Source: Sulfuriroseicoccus oceanibius | Lineage (GTDB): Bacteria; Verrucomicrobiota; Verrucomicrobiia; Verrucomicrobiales; SLCJ01 | NCBI RefSeq assembly: GCF_010681825.2 | Contig: NZ_CP066776.1 | Coordinates: 1,240,001 to 1,304,000 of the forward strand | Direction: 5' to 3' | DNA length: 64,000 nucleotides | Translations under genes and position numbers: made by a program | The notes under the pieces: generated by a model | Told to the model about the DNA's origin: nothing | Databases searched by the model: none | What the model saw: the letters and a program-made list of their open reading frames with translations, nothing else | Shown here: piece by piece, positions 26,059 through 36,400 of the stretch | Numbering within the stretch: the stretch's first letter is position 1 | Layout of the letters: every line of letters begins with the position of its first letter

Positions 26059-27492
26059 TTACGCTTCGTAGAGGCGGATCGAGTCGGTGACGTACTCCTC
26101 TTGGAGGATGTCGGAAACGATCACCAGAGGCTCGCCGGCTTTCACGAGGCCCTTGGCCTTGAGGTAGGTGATGGCGTGGCGGATGAGGTCCTTCGCGTTG
26201 CTAGGGAACTCGATGTTGAATGCTTTCACGCCGCGCGAGAGAGCGAGGCTACGGCAGACCTGGTCGTCTTCCGAGAATGCGTAGATCGGCGCCTTGTGAG
26301 GGCGGAACGAGGACAGGTGCTGGGCCATCACACCGCGGCGGGTGAAGACGATGAGGCTGCTGTTGTCGATGTCGTTGGCCATGGCGACCGCAGACTTGCA
26401 GGTGAGTTGCTTGGTGCTGCCGGTTGGGCGGACGAACTCCTCGAACCCTGCGCCACCGGAGCGCTCGATTCGGCGGGAGATGCGGTCGAGCACCTCGAGG
26501 CACTTGAGTGGGTAGCGTCCGACCGAGCTTTCACCCGAGAGCATCACGGCGTCGGCCTGTTCGAAGACGGCGTTTGCGACGTCGGTGACTTCTGCGCGGG
26601 TTGGGCTTGGGTTTTCGATCATGCTCTCGAGCATGTGGGTGGCGACGATGACGCGCTTACCAGCTGCGTGGCACTTTTTGACGATGCTTCGCTGGATGAT
26701 TGGGAGCTCTTCGTAATCGACTTCGATACCGAGGTCACCACGGGCCACCATGACGGCGTCGGTTTCTTCGATGATGGCATTGATGTTACGGACGGCTTCC
26801 TGGTCTTCGATTTTGGCGACGATGCGTGGGGACGAGCTGCGCTCGGCCATGAATGCGCGCACTTCGCGGACGTGTTCCGCGCCGCGGACGAACGAGATCG
26901 CGATGAAGTCGAGGTTGAGGGTGGCTGCGAGGGTGGCGTCGTCGCGGTCCTTGTCGGTCATGGCAGGCAGGTTGAGCACGGTGCCTGGCAGGTTGATGTG
27001 ACGGCGCGAGGTGATTTCACCCTGGGTGAGAACTTCGCAGATGATGTTGGTCTCGGTCTTCGAGAGGATCTTGAAGAGGAGCATGCCGTTGTCGACGACG
27101 ATGGTGCTGCCTGCTTCCACGTCCTTTGGCAGGTCGTCGTAGTTGACTGTGGTGCTCTTCTCGAGTGTTGGTGCTGCGTCCTTGGTGCGGATCTCAATTT
27201 GATCACCAACGGCGAGCTGGATTGGCTCTGCGAGGTCACCGGTGCGGATGGATGGGCCCTGAAGGTCCATCAGGATCGCAGGGTGGAGATTCTTCTTGGA
27301 GGCCACGTTGCGGATGCGCTCAACGACGGTGCGGACCCATTCGTGACGGCCGTGGCTCATGTTGAGGCGGAAAACGTTGGCACCTGCGTCGAGCAGCTTA
27401 CCGAGCATTTCCTCGGAATCAGTAGCAGGTCCGAGAGTGACGGTGAATTTCGTCTTCTTCGGGATGATGGTGGTTGTCGATGGTTCGGTCAT
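26059..27492 (-). CDS. pyk: Pyruvate kinase
   Basis: A 477-residue enzyme making pyruvate and ATP from phosphoenolpyruvate. The (beta/alpha)8 barrel is interrupted by the B domain. Visible active-site elements are VFRLNMSHG (Arg, Asn and Ser ligands), LMDLQGPSIRTG, IAISFVRG, IVAKIEDQEA (catalytic Lys and metal-binding Glu), VMVARGDLGIEV, VATHMLESM and ADAVMLSGESSVGRYP. The usual Thr after the first-domain Asp (DTKGPEIR in E. coli) is replaced by Leu (DLQGPSIR). The C-terminal allosteric-type domain is present. The start lies 25 bp after the glgX stop, so glycogen debranching and lower glycolysis are probably co-expressed. Confidence 0.94.
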   Translation of the reverse strand: MTEPSTTTIIPKKTKFTVTLGPATDSEEMLGKLLDAGANVFRLNMSHGRHEWVRTVVERIRNVASKKNLHPAILMDLQGPSIRTGDLAEPIQLAVGDQIEIRTKDAAPTLEKSTTVNYDDLPKDVEAGSTIVVDNGMLLFKILSKTETNIICEVLTQGEITSRRHINLPGTVLNLPAMTDKDRDDATLAATLNLDFIAISFVRGAEHVREVRAFMAERSSSPRIVAKIEDQEAVRNINAIIEETDAVMVARGDLGIEVDYEELPIIQRSIVKKCHAAGKRVIVATHMLESMIENPSPTRAEVTDVANAVFEQADAVMLSGESSVGRYPLKCLEVLDRISRRIERSGGAGFEEFVRPTGSTKQLTCKSAVAMANDIDNSSLIVFTRRGVMAQHLSSFRPHKAPIYAFSEDDQVCRSLALSRGVKAFNIEFPSNAKDLIRHAITYLKAKGLVKAGEPLVIVSDILQEEYVTDSIRLYEA

Positions 27493-27517
27493 GGTGTGAT
27501 CTTGATCTGATCAGTGG

Positions 27518-29767
27518 TTAGTGTTTTGGAGACGAGCTTGTGTCGTCCGCATCGCTCGGCGGGGACTGGGCTTCGTGTTCCGATCCCGCGGTAAGTTTGA
27601 ATACCGCGAGTGAGTAAGGGGGCATTGAGAATGGGTCACCGGAGTTGAGTTCCGGGTTTTTCGATGAGTCCACGAATCCGTGGTGATCGGCCGTATGGAC
27701 GATTGTCTCCCAGCGGACGCCACGGCTGCCGGGCAGGCGGAACGATTGGAACTCGGATCCGGCGTGGGCCAGCACGAGGAAGCATTTGTCCTGACGGCTG
27801 ATGCGCCAGTCGCGTTTCTGGCTGTGGGCGGTGCCGGAAAGCAGCATGCCCATCGAGCGCAGCGAGCCGTCGTGCCAGTCGTGTGCGTTCATGGCGGTGC
27901 CTTCAGGGCGCAGCCAGATCACGTCGCGTGCGGACGTTCCGCGCAGTGAGTTGCCGTGGAGGAAGCGGCTCTTCGAGAAAATGTGGTGGTTCTTGCGCAG
28001 TTCGATGATCTTGCGCGTGAAGTTGAGGAGGTCACGGCCGTCCTCGTCGAGCTCCCAGTTCAGCCATGAGATTTCATTATCCTGGCAGTAGGCATTGTTG
28101 TTGCCCTTCTGGGTGCGGCCGAACTCATCGCCAGCGAGGAGGAATGGAACGCCCTGGGAAAGGAAGAGCGTGGCAAGGAAGTTGCGCGATTGGCGGCGGC
28201 GCAGTTTGCGGATTTCCTCATCCTGCGTCGGGCCTTCTTCACCGTGGTTCCATGAAATATTGTGGCCTTCGCCGTCGCGGTTGCCCTCGTTGTTGGCCAG
28301 ATTGTGCTTGTCGTTGTACGACACCAAGTCGCGCAAGGTGAAGCCGTCGTGGCAGGTGACGAAGTTGATGCTGTGCAGTGGCTGCACGAATGATCCGTAG
28401 ACGTCTTCGGATCCGGTGAGGCGCGATGCCAGGTTAGGCAGGCTGCCGGCGTCGCCCTTCCAGAACGAGCGGACGTGGTCGCGGTATTTGCCGTTGAGTT
28501 CGGAGAAGGGCTCGGGGAAATTACCGACTTGGTAGCCTCCGTATCCGGTGTCCCACGGTTCGGCGATAAGCTTTACTTTGGAAAGCACCGGGTCTTGCTG
28601 GATGGCGCGGAAGAATGCGCCATTGCGGGCGAATCCATCGGACTCGCGGCCCAGCGTGGCGGCCAGGTCGAAGCGGAAGCCATCGACGTGCATTTCCGTC
28701 ACCCAGTAGCGCAGGGAATCGAGCACCATCTGGAGCACCTTCGGGTGGCGCAGGTCGACGGTGTTGCCGGTTCCGGTCATGTCCGAGTAGAATTCCGGGT
28801 GGCCGCGTTCGAGGCGGTAGTAGCAGTGGTTGTCCAGTCCGCGGAATGAGAGGGTCGGCCCGAGGTGGTTGCCTTCGCAGGTGTGGTTGTAGACCACGTC
28901 GAGGATGACCTCGATGCCGTCGCGGTGGAGAGCTTTGACCATCCCTTTGAACTCACGGATGGCGCCGTCGCCGGTCTGGTCCGCGGCGTACTCCAAGTGC
29001 GGCGCAAAATAGCCCAGCGTCTGGTAGCCCCAGTAGTTGGTCAGTCCACGCGAGACGAGGAATTCGTCGTCGAGGTGGTAGTGGACCGGCATCAGCTGAA
29101 CGGTGGTGACACCGAGCTCGCGCAGGTGGGCCCGAGCTTCGTCCGAGGCCAGGCCAGCGTACGTGCCGCGCAGGTGATCGGGGATCTGCGGGTGCAGCTT
29201 GGTGAACCCTTTGACGTGGGCCTCGTAGATGATGGTGTCGTTGTACGGGATCTGAGGGGCTTCGTCGCCTTCCCAGTTGAAGTCGTTGTCGATCACCATG
29301 CATCGCGGCATAAAGCGCGCGGTGTCTGTGGTCTCGATGGAATCATCGGCGCGGCTGCCGCTGAGTTCCGGGCGTCCCTTCAGAGTGCCGGTGATGAGCT
29401 TCGCGTATGGATCGACCAGCAGCTTGTGCGGGTTGAAACGGAAGCCGTGCTCTGGTTCGTAGCGGCCGTGGGCGCGGAAGGCATAGAGGGCTCCGGGTTT
29501 GAGGCCGGGGACAAAAACGTGCCAGACTCCCTGGGTGCGGCGTGGGCATCGTACACGGGCGATCTCCCGTTTCGGGTTCTCCGGATCAAACAGACAGACG
29601 TCCATCGCGGTGGAGTTTTCCGAGAAAATCGCAAAGTTCACCCCGTCCTCACACGGCGTGGCGCCGATTGGGAACGGTTTTCCTGCCACTGCGGTGACTG
29701 GCGGATCAGGTGATGTGTACTTTGAGCTCAAACTTGCGCAAGTTGGCGACTTTAAGCTCCAGATCAA
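27518..29767 (-). CDS. glgX: Glycogen debranching enzyme GlgX
   Basis: A GH13 isoamylase-type enzyme of up to 749 residues that removes alpha-1,6 branches from limit dextrins. An N-terminal CBM48 domain begins at GKPFPIGATPCEDGVNFAIFSE. Catalytic-barrel motifs are VILDVVYNHT, the nucleophile in DGFRFDLAATLG, the acid/base Glu in KLIAEPWDTG, and the transition-state Asp in FVTCHDGFTL. The first codon in this frame is TTG; conserved sequence begins about 28 residues later, so a GTG at 29689 is a serious alternative start. It is first in an operon with pyk. Confidence 0.93.
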   Translation of the reverse strand: MIWSLKSPTCASLSSKYTSPDPPVTAVAGKPFPIGATPCEDGVNFAIFSENSTAMDVCLFDPENPKREIARVRCPRRTQGVWHVFVPGLKPGALYAFRAHGRYEPEHGFRFNPHKLLVDPYAKLITGTLKGRPELSGSRADDSIETTDTARFMPRCMVIDNDFNWEGDEAPQIPYNDTIIYEAHVKGFTKLHPQIPDHLRGTYAGLASDEARAHLRELGVTTVQLMPVHYHLDDEFLVSRGLTNYWGYQTLGYFAPHLEYAADQTGDGAIREFKGMVKALHRDGIEVILDVVYNHTCEGNHLGPTLSFRGLDNHCYYRLERGHPEFYSDMTGTGNTVDLRHPKVLQMVLDSLRYWVTEMHVDGFRFDLAATLGRESDGFARNGAFFRAIQQDPVLSKVKLIAEPWDTGYGGYQVGNFPEPFSELNGKYRDHVRSFWKGDAGSLPNLASRLTGSEDVYGSFVQPLHSINFVTCHDGFTLRDLVSYNDKHNLANNEGNRDGEGHNISWNHGEEGPTQDEEIRKLRRRQSRNFLATLFLSQGVPFLLAGDEFGRTQKGNNNAYCQDNEISWLNWELDEDGRDLLNFTRKIIELRKNHHIFSKSRFLHGNSLRGTSARDVIWLRPEGTAMNAHDWHDGSLRSMGMLLSGTAHSQKRDWRISRQDKCFLVLAHAGSEFQSFRLPGSRGVRWETIVHTADHHGFVDSSKNPELNSGDPFSMPPYSLAVFKLTAGSEHEAQSPPSDADDTSSSPKH

Positions 29768-29914
29768 GTGATTCTACGCGCGACTTGCGCGTGTGCCGCT
29801 GGGAATGGAGCACAAGTATCAGGGGATATGGCAGACTGAGTTGCGGGCGGGATTAATTCGTGGGGGGGATGTTTCCGTTGCACGGAGAGCATTGACTGCG
29901 ACGGTGACGATGTC

Positions 29915-30796
29915 ATGGAAGCCAACCGCGTCGATCATCTTTTACTTCATTTCTTTGTCATCGTGGTCGGGTTGACTGCGATTCTGGGCAAGCTGATCGA
30001 GTTGCCGGCGGATCAGTTGGTGGCGTGGCGGACGTTGGCCGCGGCCGTAGTAATGGGCTTGGTCTTTTATCGGGTACGTTTCTTCCGCCAGCCGCGGAAG
30101 GTGATTCTGAGTTATTTGGGAGCCGGCGGAGTGCTCGGATTACACTGGCTTGCGTTGTACGGGGCGATCAAGGTTTCCAATGTGACGGTTGCGGTGGCCG
30201 GGCTTTCTTCGGCGGCATTGTTCACAGCGTTGGTCGAGCCGGTGATTACCGGAAGGCGTCACAGCAAGTTGGAGGTGGCGATTGGCGGCGTGGTGATGAT
30301 CGGGCTCGGGTTGATTGTCGGGTTTGCGTCCGAGTTTGGGCTTGGATTGGTGCTCGGGGTGACGTCCGCGTTGTTGGCCGCGATTTTCCCATCGATGAAC
30401 AAGCGCTTTGTCGATCAGGGCGGGAACCCATTGGTGATTACCTTCCATGAAATGGTAGGTGCATTCGTGGTCTGTGCCGCTGTGGTGTTGGGGAGGGGCG
30501 AGCCGGTGCACATGCCGACGGCGAGTGATTGGTTGTGGCTCGGGGTGTTGGTGGTGCTGTGTACGGTCTTCGCGTTTTGGATGCACACGTGGTTATTGCG
30601 TCGGATGAGTGCGTACACGGCGGCGCTGGCTTTGAGCTTCGAGCCGGTTTACGCGATGGTGTTGGCTGCTTTGTTTTTTGGTGAGCACAAGATGTTCTCG
30701 CCGTGGTTCTATCTGGGAGTGGTGATCATCGTGCTGGCCAACTGGTGTTATCCTGTGGCGCGCAAGCGGCAGGCGATGAGGCAGTCGGCCGAGTGA
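29915..30796 (+). CDS. EamA family (DMT superfamily) transporter
   Basis: A 293-residue inner-membrane protein with ten predicted helices in two five-helix repeats. Repeat boundaries show in LVAWRTLAAAVVMGL (first) and VITFHEMVGAFVVC (second), the usual positions of the EamA arginine and its counterpart. The end of each repeat carries SAALFTALVEPVI and ALSFEPVYAMVLAALFFGE, the conserved family motif. It exports or exchanges small metabolites; the substrate cannot be inferred. It is divergent from glgX. Confidence 0.87.
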   Translation: MEANRVDHLLLHFFVIVVGLTAILGKLIELPADQLVAWRTLAAAVVMGLVFYRVRFFRQPRKVILSYLGAGGVLGLHWLALYGAIKVSNVTVAVAGLSSAALFTALVEPVITGRRHSKLEVAIGGVVMIGLGLIVGFASEFGLGLVLGVTSALLAAIFPSMNKRFVDQGGNPLVITFHEMVGAFVVCAAVVLGRGEPVHMPTASDWLWLGVLVVLCTVFAFWMHTWLLRRMSAYTAALALSFEPVYAMVLAALFFGEHKMFSPWFYLGVVIIVLANWCYPVARKRQAMRQSAE

Positions 30797-31015
30797 GTGG
30801 GGTGGGGGATTCTCCGGTAGTTGGGTGCATACCGGCGCGCGGCTGGGACGTAATGCTGGACGTGTCACGACGGGTGTGTCTCCACGCGATGATTGCTTCA
30901 CGATGAAGTTGCTGATGGGTGGTTAGCAGAGGATGCTCTGGCATACTCATGCAGGTTGTAACATCAAGCAGGTGCTTGGTGGATCGGGCTGCGCTTACTC
31001 TCTCTCAATTTCACG
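30797..31015. other. Intergenic region before the RimK-like gene
   Basis: About 220 bp with no ORF or clear hairpin terminator. It presumably holds the promoter of the ligase-deacylase operon. No specific motif is recognised. Confidence 0.35.
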
Positions 31016-32233
31016 ATGAACTTAACGATTCTCTCCAGAGCACCGAAATGCTACTCCACCCGACGATTGGTCGAGGCAGCGAAGATCCGCGGGCATAAAG
31101 TGCGGATTCAAGACCCACTGCGCTTCGCCATTGATATGGAGGAGGGGGAGCCGGATCTTTACTACCGCGGGAAGGCAATTCATGTCCCGGACGCGATTCT
31201 TCCGCGGATTGGAACGTCGATCACCCGTTATGGCACCACGGTGGTTCGGCAGTTCGAACAAATGGATGTCTACACGCCGAACACGGCAAATGGCATCAGT
31301 AACTCGCGTGACAAGTTGCGCAGCTTGCAGATCCTGTCGCGTCACGACATCGGGATCCCGCGCACCGCCTACGTTAGCGACAAGAACGACGTGTCGGATG
31401 CGATTGAGCGGGTCGGGGGGACGCCGGTGATCATCAAATTGATCGAAGGAACACAGGGCGTTGGGGTGATTTTGGCGGACAAGCCGGAGATTGCCAAAGC
31501 GATCATCGAGACCTTGCACAGTGCCAACCAGAATGTGTTGATTCAGAAGTTTGTGGCGGAGAGCAAAGGCAAGGATGTGCGGGCGTTTGTGATCAACGAC
31601 CGCGTGGTCGGGGCGATCCGGCGTACCGCGCAGGGTCAGGAATTCCGGAGCAATGTGCACCGTGGTGGTGTGGCGACGGCGATTGAGCTCGACCCGGCCT
31701 ACGCTGAGGCGGCGGTGCGGGCGGCGCAGATCATGGGGTTGAAGGTGTGCGGGGTGGATATGCTCGAGGGCAAGAGCGGACCGCAGATCATGGAGATCAA
31801 TTCTTCTCCCGGGCTCGAGGGGATTGAGGGAGCCACGGGCTTGGACATTGCGGGGGAGGTAATCGATTTTATCTCGGATCAGGCGAACATGCCGGAGATC
31901 GATTTGAGACAACGTCTGACCGTCAGCCGTGGGTACGGGGTGACGGACATCAGCATTCCACCGGGGAGTGTCTTTGTCGGGCAGACTATCGAACAGACCG
32001 GGCTGCGTGACAGCGACGTCGTGGTGTTGACCTTGAAGCGCGCGGATTCGGTGATTTCGAACCCGAAGTCCTCCCGAGTGCTGGAAGCGAATGATACTCT
32101 GCTTTGTTACGGCAGGGTGGAGAATATGAAGTCCATGATTCCTCACCGGCCCAAGCGCAGGCGCAAGCTCAAGGCATTGCCTGCGACACCTGTGACGGAG
32201 GGCACAACCCTAGACCAGAACCACAGCTCATGA
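31016..32233 (+). CDS. RimK-type ATP-grasp ligase fused to a TrkA-C (RCK_C) domain
   Basis: 405 residues in two parts. Residues 1-290 are a RimK-family ATP-grasp enzyme: pre-ATP-grasp domain, TPNTANGISNSRDKLRSLQ (89-105), TPVIIKLIEGTQGVGV (136-151), FVAESKGKDVRAF (179-191), SNVHRGGVA and the Mg-binding IMEINSSPG (258-266). RimK adds glutamates to the C-terminus of ribosomal protein S6 and relatives make other poly-alpha-glutamate or amino-acid conjugates. Residues 301-375 resemble a TrkA-C domain (DISIPPGSVFVGQTIEQTGLR, then LEANDTLLCYG), absent from E. coli RimK. A lysine/arginine-rich tail follows. The stop overlaps the deacylase start (ATGA). Confidence 0.85.
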   Translation: MNLTILSRAPKCYSTRRLVEAAKIRGHKVRIQDPLRFAIDMEEGEPDLYYRGKAIHVPDAILPRIGTSITRYGTTVVRQFEQMDVYTPNTANGISNSRDKLRSLQILSRHDIGIPRTAYVSDKNDVSDAIERVGGTPVIIKLIEGTQGVGVILADKPEIAKAIIETLHSANQNVLIQKFVAESKGKDVRAFVINDRVVGAIRRTAQGQEFRSNVHRGGVATAIELDPAYAEAAVRAAQIMGLKVCGVDMLEGKSGPQIMEINSSPGLEGIEGATGLDIAGEVIDFISDQANMPEIDLRQRLTVSRGYGVTDISIPPGSVFVGQTIEQTGLRDSDVVVLTLKRADSVISNPKSSRVLEANDTLLCYGRVENMKSMIPHRPKRRRKLKALPATPVTEGTTLDQNHSS

Positions 32234-33351
32234 GCCCGTCACCGCGAAAGAAGAAGCGCTCCATTGGAAAATGGGGTGGAAAGAAAGTTCATCCAGGCGA
32301 ACGCAAGCGCATCCGTCTGAAGGCGGGTGAGAGCTTCACCGGGGTGGGTGTGCATCTGCCATTGATGGTGTGGCGTGGCTACGAGGATGGGCCGGTGTTG
32401 GGGATCACTGCAGCGGTGCATGGAGACGAGATCAATGGTACCGGAGTGATTCGGAAGCTGATTGAGGAGCCTCCATTCGTTTTGAAGCGAGGGTCGCTGG
32501 TGTTGGTCCCCGTAGTCAATGTGATGGGCTTTGAACGGCACAGCCGCTATACGCCGGACCGTCGGGATTTGAACCGCTCCTTCCCTGGTAGCAAGAAGGG
32601 GAGTCTGACCGGACGCCTGGCGCATTTGGTGATGAAAGAGGTGATCTCTCGTTGCGATTACATGGTGGACCTGCACACGGCCGCAGTGCGGCGGACGAAC
32701 TTTCCGAATGTGCGTGCGGACATGGATGACCCCGGGTGTGAGTTGTTGGCGAATGCCTTTGGTGCGGAAGTGATTGTGCACAACGCGGGACCTGATGGGT
32801 CGTTGCGGCGTGAGGCGTGCAAGGCGGGGTGCCCGACGATCATTTTGGAAGCGGGGGAGACTTTGAAGGTTGAGCCATCGGTCCAGGATCTGACGATGCG
32901 CGGGCTGACCCACATTTTGTCCGAGTTGGAAATGATCGATGTCGATGAGGATGATCGTCAGGAAACCGCTCCGCATCAGATGATCGTGCAGGGTACAAGT
33001 TGGGTGCGAGCCGGGTGCGGTGGCTTTTTGAAGTTCCACGTGGCTCCCGGAGATACGGTGAAAGCGGGTGCTGCGGTGGCGACCAACACAGGGCTGCTCG
33101 GTGAGGAGAATGAAGTGGTCGTGAGCCCGCACGACGGCATCGTGCTCGGAATGACGACAATGCCAGCGGTGTCGCCCGGGGATCCGATCATCCATGTGGC
33201 GAAGCCTGATACCAGCAAGCAGTTCAGGTCGCTGGAGAAGAGCGTCGATACGATGGATGACGAGGCGTTGGAGAGCCAGCTGCGCACGCACTTGGCGACG
33301 AATATTACCGTCGAAGATCCGGTCGAGCCGGACGATGAGGACGAGGCCTAG
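32230..33351 (+). CDS. Succinylglutamate desuccinylase/aspartoacylase family (M14-type) zinc hydrolase
   Basis: A 373-residue metallohydrolase of the AstE/AspA group. Zinc ligands are His64 and Glu67 in VHGDEINGTG and His149 in VDLHTAA. The substrate-binding DRRDLNRSFPGS (110-121) is typical. Glu at TIILEAGE is the likely catalytic base. A C-terminal biotinyl-like beta domain includes VVSPHDGIVLGM. The N-terminus is very basic (first 30 residues) and the C-terminus acidic. The gene is translationally coupled to the RimK-TrkA-C ligase gene, which suggests it removes or trims what the ligase adds. That is inference. Confidence 0.85.
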   Translation: MSPSPRKKKRSIGKWGGKKVHPGERKRIRLKAGESFTGVGVHLPLMVWRGYEDGPVLGITAAVHGDEINGTGVIRKLIEEPPFVLKRGSLVLVPVVNVMGFERHSRYTPDRRDLNRSFPGSKKGSLTGRLAHLVMKEVISRCDYMVDLHTAAVRRTNFPNVRADMDDPGCELLANAFGAEVIVHNAGPDGSLRREACKAGCPTIILEAGETLKVEPSVQDLTMRGLTHILSELEMIDVDEDDRQETAPHQMIVQGTSWVRAGCGGFLKFHVAPGDTVKAGAAVATNTGLLGEENEVVVSPHDGIVLGMTTMPAVSPGDPIIHVAKPDTSKQFRSLEKSVDTMDDEALESQLRTHLATNITVEDPVEPDDEDEA

Positions 33352-33401
33352 CTGGAAGGGGGATCTTTCCTGGGCTTGCCGGAGCTGGTTGAGAGTGTGC
33401 A

Positions 33402-33443
33402 CAAAAAAGGCGGCAGTCGCGTGGTGCGACTGCCGCCTCTTTA
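33402..33443. terminator. Bidirectional terminator between the M14 gene and gltB
   Basis: A perfect 13-bp stem (AGGCGGCAGTCGC / GCGACTGCCGCCT) with a 5-base loop. It is followed by TTTTTT on the minus strand and CTTTATT on the plus strand, as expected between convergent genes. Confidence 0.93.
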
Positions 33444-33467
33444 TTGATCCGTTGAGTGTCCGGCGAA

Positions 33468-36400
33468 TTACTTCGCGGCGCCGACAGGCTCGCCAGCGGA
33501 CTCGTGTTGTTCCTCGGCTTCCTCCGCAGCAGCGGTGGTCTTTGGAATCACGCGAACCATCTGCTTGAGCGAGGTTTCCCAGTCATCGAGCAGGCGCTTG
33601 GCTTTCGGGCTGCCGGTGGCGTTGAAGTGATCTTCAACGAGGCCGCGGAGTTTGTCGGCGAACTTGATGCGGTCGACTGGCTGGACCACGATCATTTCCC
33701 GGTTCACGCGGTCGCGGAAGTGACCGTCCTCATCGTAGATGTAGGCTTCACCGCCGGACATACCAGCGCCGAAGTTGGTGCCGGTGGTGCCGAGGATGAC
33801 GGTCAGACCGTTGGTCATGTACTCACATCCGTGGTCGCCACAACCTTCGACGATGCCGGTGCTGCCGGAGTTACGGACGCAGAAGCGTTCGCCGGCGCGG
33901 CCGTTTGCGTAGAGAGCGCCACCGGTAGCTCCGTAGAGGCAGGTGTTGCCGACGATCGAGTTGTCTTCAGGGATGAACCCGCGCTCATCCGCAGGGCGGA
34001 TGACGATGCTGCCGGCGGTCATGCCCTTACCGACGTAGTCGTTTGCCTCACCGGTGAGGTGGAGGTCGATACCGCCTGCCAGGAATGTGCCGAACGACTG
34101 ACCCGCCGAGCCTTTGAAGTTGATCTTGATGGTGCCGTCTTCGAGACCGGTGTCGCCGTAGCGCACGGCGACTTCGCCCGAGAGCTTGGTGCCGAGGTTA
34201 CGGTTGGTGCTGATGACGTCGTAGCTGAGTTCGACTTTCTCGCGGTTATCCAGAGCGGCTTTTGCGTCGACGATGATCTTGTCGTCGAGTGATGGCTCGT
34301 GGATGCCGAGGTTTGGCTTGCCGTTCCAGATGCGGGAAGCGTCCTTGTCTGCTGTGTCCTTGAGGATAGCGGAAAGGTCGACGCTGTTGGCCTTGGCGTT
34401 GTCCTTGACTTCGCGCTGTTGGAGGAACTGCGGACGGCCGATGAGGTCGTCGAGCTTACGCACGCCGAGCTGAGCCATGATGGTGCGGACTTCCTCTGCC
34501 ACAGCGTTGAAGAAGTTGACCACTTTCTCCGGAGTGCCGCGGAACTTCGAGCGGAACTTAGGATCGGTGGTGGCAACACCCACAGGGCAGTCGTTGAGGT
34601 GGCAACGGCGGACGTAAACACAACCCATTGCGATCAGGGCGATGGTGCCGAAGTTGAACTCTTCCGCACCGAGGATCGCCGCTTTCACGATGTCGTGACC
34701 ATTGCGCATGCCGCCGTCGGTACGGAGGGTGATGCGGTCACGCAGACCGTTGAGCAAGAGCGTCTGGTTGGTCTCAGAAAGGCCCATTTCCCATGGCAGA
34801 CCTGCGTGCTTGATCGAGGTCAGTGGCGAGGCGGCGGTTCCGCCGTCGGCGCCCGAGACCAGGATGATGTCGGCGTTGGCCTTGGCCACACCGGCAGCGA
34901 TGGTGCCGACACCGGTTCCAGCCACGAGCTTCACGGTGATGCGGGCGCGTGGGTTCACTTCCTTGAGGTCGTGGATCAGCTGAGCCAAGTCCTCAATCGA
35001 GTAGATGTCGTGGTGCGGTGGAGGCGAGATCAACTGCACACCCGGCTGGGTGCGGCGCAGTTTGGCGACGATGCCGTTGACCTTGTGGGCTGGCAACTGA
35101 CCACCCTCACCAGGCTTGGCGCCCTGAGCCATCTTGATTTCGATTTCCTCGGCGCTCGAGAGGTAGTGGGCTGTGACACCGAAACGGCCGGATGCGACCT
35201 GCTTGATCTTCGAGTTTGCCCATTCGCCGTTTTCGTATGGAGTGAAGCGGGAGACTTCCTCGCCGCCTTCACCGGAGTCCGACTTACCGCCGATCATGTT
35301 CATGGCGATGGCGAGCACTTCGTGAGCTTCCGGCGAGAGAGCGCCGAGCGACATGGCCGCGGTGGTGAAGCGCTTGCGGATGTTTTCGATAGGCTCCACT
35401 TCCTCGAGTGGCACTGGGCCGGAGGCTGCTGGCACGTATTCGAGCAAGTCCTTGATCGCGGTCGGACGGGTTTCGAGAGTCGCTTTCACGTACTCTTCGT
35501 ATTCGTCTTCCTTGCCGCTTTCGACGAAGCTGTGGAAGCTCTTGACGACGGTCGGGGTGACGACGTGCTTTTCTCCGCCGCGCTGGTAGCGGTTGACGCC
35601 GTGGTCCTGAAGCGGAAGTGGTGCGCCGCCTGCAGGCTCCGACGTGCCGTATGCTTCCGAGTGACGGGTGAGCGATTCGGCTGCGATCTGCTCAAAGCCG
35701 ACACCGCCGATTTTCGAGTGGGTGCCGGTGAAGCACTTGTCGATGACCTCGGAGGCCACGCCGACTGCTTCGAAGATCTGTGCGCCCTGGTATGAGTTGA
35801 GAACGCTGATGCCCATCTTGGACATGATCTTGAGCACGCCTTTTTCGAGAGCGTAGCGGTAGTTGGTGAGTGCCTTGTCAAGCTCGACTCCGCTGACCTT
35901 GTGGGCGTCCGCGTTGGCGACCATGTCACGCACGGTGGCGTAGCCAAGGTATGGGCAAACTGCGGTGCCACCGTAACCGATGACGCAGGCGAGCTGGTGC
36001 GAGTCACGCACTTCGGCTGTCTCCAGAACCAACGATCCGCGCATGCGCTTGCCGACGCGGTTGAGGTGGTGGTGAACAGCACCGGTAGCCATCATGGCTG
36101 GGATTGCCACGCGCTCAGGGCTGGTGGCGACGTCGGTGAGGATCAGGATTTCCTGACCCGCATCAACAGCGGCTTCCGCCTCGGCGCAAACGCGGTCGAT
36201 TGCTTTTTCCAATCCGGCTGCGCCTTCTTTGATGTCCCAGGTGATGTCGATGTCGGCGTGTTTGAAGCCGTGGCCGTCCATCTCGCGGATCTGGGCGAGC
36301 TCGTGGTCGAAGAGAATTGCCGACTCCAGGTTGAGGATGCGGGCGTGTTCCGGGGTCTCGCCGAGCAGGTTGCGCTCAGAGCCCAAGCCTGCAGCGAGGG

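Noticed and set aside
26035-27510. A 491-codon plus-strand ORF opposite pyk, and a 373-codon ORF opposite bioB (8972-10093)
   Set aside because: Both are shadows of high-GC third-position bias over certain genes.
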